A stretch of DNA of 64,000 nt from Phytomonas francai (Eukaryota; Euglenozoa; Kinetoplastea; Trypanosomatida; Trypanosomatidae). The position numbers and the translations under genes were made by a program. The first letter of the stretch is position 1; the number at the start of each line of letters is the position of its first letter. The notes under the pieces were generated by a model, which searched no databases, had not been told where the DNA came from, and was given only the letters and a program-made list of their open reading frames with translations. The stretch covers positions 125,623 to 189,622 of the forward strand of contig MJCC01000006.1 in the NCBI GenBank assembly GCA_001766655.1, written 5' to 3'. Below are positions 57,184-64,000 of this stretch, one piece after another.

Positions 57184-58602
57184 ATGCGTGGAGGTTATAA
57201 TCAGCAACGCGGGCGTGGCGGCGCCTTCATCCTGAATCATAACTTCAACAATGATGGAGGTGCTCCAAAGTCCCCTGCAGACACCCTCAGCATTCGCATC
57301 ACGGAGATTCAGCAGCCCGTAACCGAAGAAGTCATGCGGCGTGTCTTTGACAAAGTGGGCGCCGCTGTGCAGAATATCGTCATCTTCCCCTCCAATTCCC
57401 GCAGCGAAACGAATGTCGTCGTTCGGTTTGTCGACGCCTTCTCCGCGGAGCGTGTTATGTCGAGCCTGAACAACCGAAACATTTTCAACAATGCGAACAA
57501 GATGTCCATGATGTACGTGTCGCCCTCTCCCAACATGCTGCCCGGCGGCGGCCAACGCGACGGCAACGCCGTCCTGGCGCTGCCCGCTGAGGCCTACGGC
57601 AGGGCCCCGGGCGTCGGCGTGTTCCAGCAGCCGCAGCCGCTCCCCTACCCGCAGGGCTCGCTGCTCGTGCCGAGCGGCGACCTCCAGACGGCCCCCGTAA
57701 TGGGGGGGGTGCCCTTCCTGCCGAGCCAGCCCTCCCCGCTGCCGCGCGGGGGGGTCTACGGCCTCCCGGCCGAGCCCGGCCGGCCCTACGCGCCCTACGC
57801 CCCCCCCCCTTCCACCCCCGGCGGCGTGGGCTACTACGGGCCGCGCGGGGGGCGCCGCGGGGGGGCCGGCCGCGGTCGCGGGGGCGGGGCTGGGGGCGCG
57901 CCGCTCGACCCCGGCTTCAGCCCCCTCGGCGCGTCGCCGGGGATGTCGCCCTTCCTCGGCCTGCTGCCCTTCGGGGGGGCGCTGGTGGGGGGCGCGGGGG
58001 TGCCCTTCGCGGCCCCGCCTGCCGCGACCGTCTACCTCAGTGTGACGGTCGTCCCGGTGACGGAGCCGCTGCAGGCGGTCTTCCTGCTCCTCGAGGCCTT
58101 CGGCGGGGTCGTGTCGATGCGGCGGAACCAGAAGCAGAAGGAGATCCTCACAGCGAAGATGGCGAGCCCGGCCGACGCGGACGCGGTCACCCGCTTCCTC
58201 CACCGCGTCCCCTACGCGGGCGGCACCGTCAGCGCGAAGAAGTTCCCGACCTACGTCGAGCGCAACCCGTGCACCGACGACGGCGACCCGCTCGACCCGG
58301 AAACGACGCAGTACGACTTCACCGCGACCCGGCACCGGAGCCCCGGGCAGCGCAGTCGGCACAGCCCCACCAACTTCGTCAAGATCACCGGCTGCGCAAA
58401 TTACACCGAGTCCGACCTCATGACCTACTTCAACAGTCAAAATTTCTTTCCTGAAAATATTTCTAGTGATAATGAGGGGGCCTTCTGGGTTCATATGAGT
58501 GACCCAGAGACCGTTGTTAGGCTGCTGATTACTTGCCATGGCAATGTGTGCGGGGAAGAACGCTCGAACGTGATTTTTGTGGAAGATCCCAAACAGTCAT
58601 AA
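57184..58602 (+). CDS. PTB-like RNA-binding protein, three RRM-like domains (upstream paralogue)
   Basis: The protein has 472 residues from ATG 57184 (the frame opens earlier only with a TTG). An RRM-like fold covers about 30-100 (LSIRITEIQQPVTEEVMRRV, VVVRFVDAFSAERVMSSLNN). A long Pro/Gly-rich linker with an RGG-type stretch (GRRGGAGRGRGGG, about 220-235) follows, then a second RRM (about 280-350) and a third (about 390-465). It parallels the gene at 60834 domain by domain but has nothing matching that protein's first RRM. The RRMs lack strong RNP aromatic consensus, as in polypyrimidine-tract-binding proteins. In trypanosomatids such DRBD/PTB proteins control mRNA stability and trans-splicing. 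The middle (about 57535-58425) is extremely GC-rich. Confidence 0.75.
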   Translation: MRGGYNQQRGRGGAFILNHNFNNDGGAPKSPADTLSIRITEIQQPVTEEVMRRVFDKVGAAVQNIVIFPSNSRSETNVVVRFVDAFSAERVMSSLNNRNIFNNANKMSMMYVSPSPNMLPGGGQRDGNAVLALPAEAYGRAPGVGVFQQPQPLPYPQGSLLVPSGDLQTAPVMGGVPFLPSQPSPLPRGGVYGLPAEPGRPYAPYAPPPSTPGGVGYYGPRGGRRGGAGRGRGGGAGGAPLDPGFSPLGASPGMSPFLGLLPFGGALVGGAGVPFAAPPAATVYLSVTVVPVTEPLQAVFLLLEAFGGVVSMRRNQKQKEILTAKMASPADADAVTRFLHRVPYAGGTVSAKKFPTYVERNPCTDDGDPLDPETTQYDFTATRHRSPGQRSRHSPTNFVKITGCANYTESDLMTYFNSQNFFPENISSDNEGAFWVHMSDPETVVRLLITCHGNVCGEERSNVIFVEDPKQS

Positions 58603-60833
58603 AATGCAACCCCAGAGAGCACCTACCTGGGACGAGGGACTGACGTCTATGTCATTGTACGGAACAAGCACTTCAATATTGAGATCGAAATCATTGTAAG
58701 TGCACACACATATATATATATAGGAGAGGTGTGGCTTGATGTGTGTCAATCACAGTTGTAATTCCTTTTGAAGATAGCGTTTATTCATTAAATTTAATTG
58801 GATCTGTCATGAGTTTCACTAAATCTATAAATATTAGGAGGATAAAAGTCACGTGATTTCTTCTTTTCGCGTTTCACGCAAATTTTTTATGAGGGTGATG
58901 TCTCTACCTTTTATTTTTTCTGACTAATATTAGGTCCTTTTTTCTCTATTTATTTGATTAAATTCCTGACCATTGCGTCACTCTTTCTTTTTCCCCTCCC
59001 CCCTCACCAATTTAATTCAGATATAGATATTTATATATATCATTATGCCTATCAACTTTTTCATCTAAAGTTTTTTTTTTTAAGATTCTGGTAATCATCG
59101 AATTACTTCTTCATCCTTTTAAAATTTGTTATATATATATAAGTATATAATTAGTGCAGATATTTTTCCATATCCTTTTTTTAATAAGTTTTGGACTGTT
59201 TACTGTATTTTCCCCTTTCCTCTTCACATTTCCAGTGCATCTACGGTAGCCCGCTGTGTATGGTCTGAACTACAAGCTGAGTAGAGATATTACGTTTTGA
59301 ACACTTTAACCCAACGATCTTCTTCTTTGGTCTACGATTTCCTATCGTAAACTTTTTCACAGAGGCTTTCACAAAGCAAAAGCCACTTTTATCCATGTGT
59401 GCATAGGGAGGCCTTTCTCGTTTTATTTTGATACCTATGCAGTCCCTTTCTGTATTAAATGCCCGGCCAGTTTAATTGTTTTTCTCATTCCCTCAAATAT
59501 TTCAGCATTTTTTTGTTCCCCTCGTTTTATGTTGAAATGATTAGGAAATCCTGGGAGTACTCCAAGCAATCATCTTCTTCATCACTTTACGTGTCTAATT
59601 TATCTTTGAATGATCTCCTTGGACGTAAAGGAATTTTGAATCTTGCTTTTTTTTTCCCCCTGTTGTGAGAGGATACAAATCTAGGCAGCGACTTATTCTT
59701 TTTCAAACTCCCCTTAATCGACTAAAAAAAAAAGAATCGGGGACATATTTATCTTCTATCGGGACTGATGTTAATATCCCTTGTTTTGAATCTTATTTTT
59801 GATAACAATAAAAAAAAAACGAAAGTGACTAGGGACAAGAGGCAGTTTTCCAGTGTCTTGAAAAACAAGCTTGAGCAACTCTATTGATGCAAAAAGAAAA
59901 GGTTTTATTCAGAAAACGAAGATGATAAAGTAGGGGGTGGGGTAAACTTGGAGAAAAAGTATCGAGTTCTATTTATTTCCCCAATTATGACCATCGGTTT
60001 GGGAATTTAGCGATATCTACTATTCTATCTATGGTTATAAGGGTAGACATTGATGAAGACAGAAAGAGTTATGCATTATTATTGCAAGTGGATACTTATG
60101 TGTGTGAGTGCCTGTGATGATGGTCTGAATTAGTATTTTGTTAATCTGACATCTTTCACATTATGATATCATAGTTAAATAAATATCACGCAAAACAGTG
60201 GCTAAAATCTTAGACTTATTGTATTGATACCCTAACCGGTGCGCAAAATGCTAAAAGAGGGGAAAAAATATTGCAGAAGGTTTAAGTTCATTTTATCGAC
60301 ATTATGCCGCTCCTTCCAATCAGCGCCATCATTTACGCGTTAATGCATAATATTTATTGATTTATTCGTATTGTATTTTCCTTCTACTCTTACAATGTAT
60401 TTTTATCTACTCAAAGCAATATTAGGAACAATTAAGTAATCTTATTCATACTATTCGAGCAACGTAAAATACGCAAAGATAATCAATTATTCATATTTTT
60501 TTAAAAAAAGAAAACTCTGAATATTATTTGAAGAAAAAACTTCCCCCCATAATTCAATAAACCCGTGCTTGAGACCTGAGGAAGTTGAGGAAGTAACGCT
60601 GTGTGTTTACTTTTTGAGGTTTTTGCTTTACTATTGTTGTCATCCCTTTTCTTGTTAGCTCCAAAGGCAAAGAATAAGATCCCTATTCTTGTCTTTGTTG
60701 CACCGTTAATCTTATCTAGATTTCATTGGCTTTCCCTTGTGCACAACCCCAATCGTTCGTGTTTGATATAATTGAAATTAATACTGATCATTCTTTTGAA
60801 TAAAAGCAACACAATAGAGGTGAAAAGAGCAGC
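58603..60833. other. Long spacer between the two PTB-like genes
   Basis: About 2.2 kb, AT-rich, with T-runs and short AT repeats. I see no gene and no residual RRM coding sequence. Short TATATA repeats occur at about 58709-58720 and 59134-59145. Many pyrimidine tracts are present; the ones at 60600-60660 may serve as acceptors for the next gene. Confidence 0.6.
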
Positions 60834-62564
60834 ATGTCCACATCCACCGTTATACTCAGTAATATTCCTTTCAACTGTCAAGAGTCTGATATCCATCGAG
60901 CTCTTCTGATGTACGGTACGGCCATGGACATACAGCTCAATCACCAAACTTCCCAGGCTGCGGTAGCGATGCGTAACATCCAGGAGGCTCAGGCGCTCCT
61001 TAGCCGGCACACCATCAATGTGATCGGGACGACGGTGCAGGTTGAGCCGTTCGGGCAGCCGCAGGCCCCTCAGCAGCCGGCGTACCCCCAGCCGAACTAC
61101 TACAACGTGCCAGGGGTGGGGCCGGCCGCCCCCCCTGCGCCGCCGCCGCAGCCTTCGCAGCCCGCGTCCATCTACCCGGGGGCGATGCAGGGCGGCGGCC
61201 AGGCCCCCCAAGGGGACGGCGCTGGAAGCCTCTTCCCTACGAACCGGCTCCGCATCGTCGTGGAGGACTGCCGCTACACCATCACACGAGAGGTCCTTTT
61301 GCAGATGTTTAGCATGATTGCAACCCCTACACACGTTTACTGTGGCCCCTCGGGCCCCACCACAATAGGGAATGTCGAGTTCAGCGATGTCTCCTCCGCC
61401 GAACGGGCGATGCAGCAGTTCAACAACCAGAACATCTACCCCGGTTGTTGCTTCGTGAAGCTCAGTTATGACCAACCCAACTACTACCCTCAACAGGGCC
61501 AACCAAATGTCATTTCTCGGGGGGGAAGAGGGGGGGCGGGCGGTCAGTCTGTGTTCTTTGAGCAACACGGCACGCCCCGCCCGATCGGAGCGATGCCGTA
61601 TATGATGCCGCAGCAGCAACAACAACCGCAACAGCATCCGCAGCAACAGCCCAACATGCCTTTGCCGAATAGACCCGTTGAAATGAGGCGCGGCGGAAGG
61701 GGCGGCGGCGCTCGTGGGGGGGCGGGCTTCTCCCGTGGGGGCGGCTACTACAACCCCGGTATAAGCGCCGCCGGGTTTGACCCGCTTGGCGTCCCCAGCT
61801 ACGGTGGGGTCAGCCCAGTGGCACCACAGACGGAGGAAGCGACGGTGGTTATCAGCAACGTAGCGGAGAGTGTCGCGCTCTATGAACTGTGGGTGCTTCT
61901 GGAGGTCTACGGCAACGTCGATTCCCTTAGACGACATTATAAAGATAAGAGCAATGTCTCTGCGCAGTTCCAGCACCTCATGGATGCCAAGACGGCGGTG
62001 GTGTACCTGCAGAACTGCCCCTTCCGTGGCCGGACATTGGGTCTCAAGTTGTTCGCAGGCTACGTCGAGCGTGGCGGGAAAATCGAATGGAATGCGGGGC
62101 CTGCAACCGACCCTGCCACACAGGCCGTCCTCTTTACCTCGGGCTATCACCACCGCACGAAGCCCTCAGCGCCCTTCAACCCACTCAGCCGCATTCGACC
62201 AGATAAAAACATTTTCGTTTCCAACCTCGTCGAAAGCATCACCGATGACGATCTTAGGGCCGAATTAACAAAGACGAATGCGAATATAGAAAAGTATTAC
62301 AGAAAGAATCCGACTGTGGCCATCATCGGCTTTAAGGATATTGAAGATGCCATTAGCGCGCTTCTGTCAACGCATGGAAAGCAACTCAAGGAACGCTATC
62401 TACGCATTACCTTTTCCCGGTTTCCACCTGAACCGATGCAAGGTGGTGAGAATGAGCAGGATAACCTTGATGAGGAGGGGGTCAGCAACACAACTAATCG
62501 CCGCCCTGAAGGGGGTGAGAAATCTAATAAGGAAGCTAATAATGCAGGTAAGGCTTTATCTTAA
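60834..62564 (+). CDS. PTB-like RNA-binding protein, four RRMs (DRBD4/PTB2-like)
   Basis: The 576 residues hold four RRM-type domains: 5-72 (VILSNIPFNCQESDIHRALL), about 139-213 (NRLRIVVEDCRYTITREVLL, NVEFSDVSSAERAMQQFNN), about 345-415 (ATVVISNVAESVALYELWVL) and about 465-535 (NIFVSNLVESITDDDLRAEL). Gln/Pro-rich linkers and an RGG box (RRGGRGGGARGGAGFSRGG, about 283-302) separate them. The four-RRM layout and size fit the PTB2/DRBD4 type of T. brucei, which affects mRNA abundance and trans-splicing. It is paralogous to the gene at 57184 from its second RRM onward, including the FDPLG motif after the RGG box and YVER after the third RRM. A Gln run at about 262-274 is low in complexity. Confidence 0.8.
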   Translation: MSTSTVILSNIPFNCQESDIHRALLMYGTAMDIQLNHQTSQAAVAMRNIQEAQALLSRHTINVIGTTVQVEPFGQPQAPQQPAYPQPNYYNVPGVGPAAPPAPPPQPSQPASIYPGAMQGGGQAPQGDGAGSLFPTNRLRIVVEDCRYTITREVLLQMFSMIATPTHVYCGPSGPTTIGNVEFSDVSSAERAMQQFNNQNIYPGCCFVKLSYDQPNYYPQQGQPNVISRGGRGGAGGQSVFFEQHGTPRPIGAMPYMMPQQQQQPQQHPQQQPNMPLPNRPVEMRRGGRGGGARGGAGFSRGGGYYNPGISAAGFDPLGVPSYGGVSPVAPQTEEATVVISNVAESVALYELWVLLEVYGNVDSLRRHYKDKSNVSAQFQHLMDAKTAVVYLQNCPFRGRTLGLKLFAGYVERGGKIEWNAGPATDPATQAVLFTSGYHHRTKPSAPFNPLSRIRPDKNIFVSNLVESITDDDLRAELTKTNANIEKYYRKNPTVAIIGFKDIEDAISALLSTHGKQLKERYLRITFSRFPPEPMQGGENEQDNLDEEGVSNTTNRRPEGGEKSNKEANNAGKALS

Positions 62565-63045
62565 CGGTAAACCTCCTTCCCCCTCCCTCCCTTAAGGTAT
62601 ATGTATCTTCATAGAAAGCATTACATAAGAAATAATTACTCTGCATGTTTTTTTTTGTTCGAAGACTTCAGGAAATGATTTTGATCCTGTATATTGGTCC
62701 TTTGGGTGTTGTTATTTTAAATTCTAAATTATAAAGATTATTCTGTTGTCTTATTTATATTTCCTTCTCTTTGGAGATGTAAATATATTTGTGGACACTA
62801 TTGTGTTCTTTTGTATTGGAAGCAAAAAAAACACCTGTGCGCGCTTATATATTCACATCTATATGTATGCAGCTGATAACTTAAAAAATGGATGCATTAT
62901 TGCTATCATAGGTATTGAACAAGCATATTCACTCTCGAGAATTTTTTTGATACCCCCTTTCCTGAGTTATTCCTAAAAGGAGGCGTTATTCAGGTACTGT
63001 TTGTGTGTCTTTTTCAGAGTGTTTATTTTATTCATTAGGAAACAT
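62565..63045. other. Spacer
   Basis: No gene. The acceptor candidate TTGTGTGTCTTTTTCAG ends at 63017-63018, with another AG at 63037-63038, just before the ATG at 63046. Confidence 0.55.
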
Positions 63046-64000
63046 ATGCAATCCTCTGATGGGGTCTCTGGTGGTGCGAAGGAGTGGGATGCTACGACGC
63101 CTGGAGCTGGCGCCCAGCGTGTTATTGCAATCACGCAGCTCTACTTCCGACTATGCAACTTTCCCCCAATCACGATCGTTGTGGCCGACGCGCTTTGCTT
63201 GGTCTTCGGTGCGGACGGAGCCTCAAAGCTAGACTTGGCAAACTATCTCTCGCTCTCCGAAGAACGTGTGCAACTTGGATTAGATACCATCCCTTTCGAT
63301 ATGCGATGCACCTCATTGAACTTGAGTACGGAGAACGCCACGGAGGATGGAACTTCATCGAATGCGCGCAAATCCATTAAGGAAGAAGTTCGATATTTCC
63401 TAAACTACAAGCGCATCGTACCATTTGTGTACGCGCATGTTTCGCAGATTCTGCTTGCCCTTTGTACGACGCTACTGCCGCCGAATGCACTTAAGGAATG
63501 CATTTCATCAAATGCCCATACTCAGCCTTCAATGCCAGTGCTGCGGGCCTTGCCGAGTGAAGGTGCCATGGACGACTCAAGGGTACATCCGTATGCGGCA
63601 AGTCCACAGGGAGGTATAACGTCTTATAGCCTTTCAGATGGCATCAGACGACGTGAAGCGTCGGAGGGAATTTTCTGTCCAGTGTGCCGAACTTACTACG
63701 GCCTTGACGAGTTTTCGAAAAACGCTTCTCGATGTATGGGCTGTAAAACCGATGTGCTGCGAGTGGTGGTCGAGGCCATTAAGGATAGATCGAATGCAAA
63801 GTATGCACGCGATGGATCGGTAGTGTCGTTGCCCTCTTTGGCGACAAGGCAAAAAGTAGTACCAGCTCGTTCCTCTGAGGCTTCACCAACGGCTCCAGAT
63901 TCGCCCTCTGCGAGATGGAGCCGTGATCCGGGGTCGGCTGGTGTAGACGCGCTTCCAGACCTTCGAAACTGCCCGTTAGCGAAGGATCCATTTCTGGTGC
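63046..64000 (+). CDS. TFIIE-alpha-like protein (3' truncated by window end)
   Basis: The frame is open from ATG 63046 to the window edge, 318 codons, with no stop. Residues 45-85 (ADALCLVFGADGASKLDLAN, LSLSEERVQLGLDTI) fit a winged helix. EEVRYFLNYKRIVPFVYAHV (113-132) parallels the FINYRTLVNVVKYKL-type segment of TFIIE-alpha. A zinc ribbon follows with C211-x2-C214-x15-C230-x2-C233 (FCPVCRTYYGLDEF, then CMGCKTDV). The order of winged helix, connecting strand-helix and zinc ribbon is that of TFIIE-alpha/archaeal TFE. That factor recruits TFIIH and helps open promoters for RNA polymerase II, which in trypanosomatids would be relevant at spliced-leader genes. The C-terminal part, disordered so far, lies outside the window. 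Confidence 0.7.
   Translation, partial: MQSSDGVSGGAKEWDATTPGAGAQRVIAITQLYFRLCNFPPITIVVADALCLVFGADGASKLDLANYLSLSEERVQLGLDTIPFDMRCTSLNLSTENATEDGTSSNARKSIKEEVRYFLNYKRIVPFVYAHVSQILLALCTTLLPPNALKECISSNAHTQPSMPVLRALPSEGAMDDSRVHPYAASPQGGITSYSLSDGIRRREASEGIFCPVCRTYYGLDEFSKNASRCMGCKTDVLRVVVEAIKDRSNAKYARDGSVVSLPSLATRQKVVPARSSEASPTAPDSPSARWSRDPGSAGVDALPDLRNCPLAKDPFLV

Noticed and set aside
57157..58539. 460-codon open frame on the minus strand over the first PTB-like gene
   Set aside because: It mirrors a very GC-rich CDS where stop codons are rare; the protein is low in complexity and all other genes are on the + strand.
60723..62153. 476-codon open frame on the minus strand over the second PTB-like gene
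   Set aside because: Same reason: shadow of a G/C-biased RRM gene, with no domain resemblance.

Overview
The window is nuclear DNA from a trypanosomatid (Kinetoplastea, Euglenozoa). All supported genes, about 33, lie on the + strand with no introns. AT-rich spacers carry polypyrimidine tracts followed by AG (trans-splice acceptors) just ahead of start codons. Several products are kinetoplastid-type: a P34/P37-like two-RRM protein in two copies, PTB/DRBD-type RNA-binding proteins, and conserved proteins I cannot name. The standard code is used (TAA, TAG and TGA all act as stops). The genus cannot be fixed from the sequence. The whole window reads as part of one polycistronic directional cluster; no strand switch is visible.

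Layout. 1-94: probable 3' end of a gene, then 2.6 kb without genes. 2.7-14.2 kb: ROK1/DDX52 helicase, AT-hook protein, J-domain membrane protein, a large conserved-looking protein with Trp motifs, SEH1-like beta-propeller, a four-module Cys/His protein, and AMMECR1. 15.8-23.9 kb: 2H phosphoesterase, divergent centrin, trypsin-fold protein with Cys at the nucleophile position, kinesin, and IMP3. 24.4-32.9 kb: putative acylated protein, UBE2H-type E2, Mut7-C protein, LSm4, a coiled-coil protein, and PAN3. 33.9-41.9 kb: DNAAF1/ODA7, GDP-L-fucose synthase, two identical P34/P37-like genes around an unrelated gene, and a transcription-type cyclin. 42.4-53.6 kb: RIC1, a SPRY protein, an NPR3-like GATOR1 candidate, and a PHO80-type cyclin. 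55.3-64.0 kb: DysF protein, two paralogous PTB-like proteins in tandem, and the 5' part of a TFIIE-alpha-like gene cut by the window edge.

Functionally the cluster is mixed, as usual in trypanosomatids. Themes are ribosome biogenesis (ROK1, IMP3, P34/P37), mRNA fate (LSm4, PAN3, PTB-like pair), flagellum and cytoskeleton (kinesin, centrin, DNAAF1), trafficking and nutrient sensing (RIC1, SEH1-like, NPR3-like), and transcription or cell cycle (TFIIE-alpha-like, two cyclins). Shared position implies shared transcription, not shared pathway.

The items most worth a second look are the Cys-nucleophile trypsin-fold protein, the C-x2-H/C-x5-C repeat protein, the duplicated P34/P37 genes whose identity stops at the CDS ends, the TFIIE-alpha-like protein, sharp GC-rich islands inside otherwise AT-balanced genes, and in-frame N-terminal extensions that alternative trans-splicing could expose.
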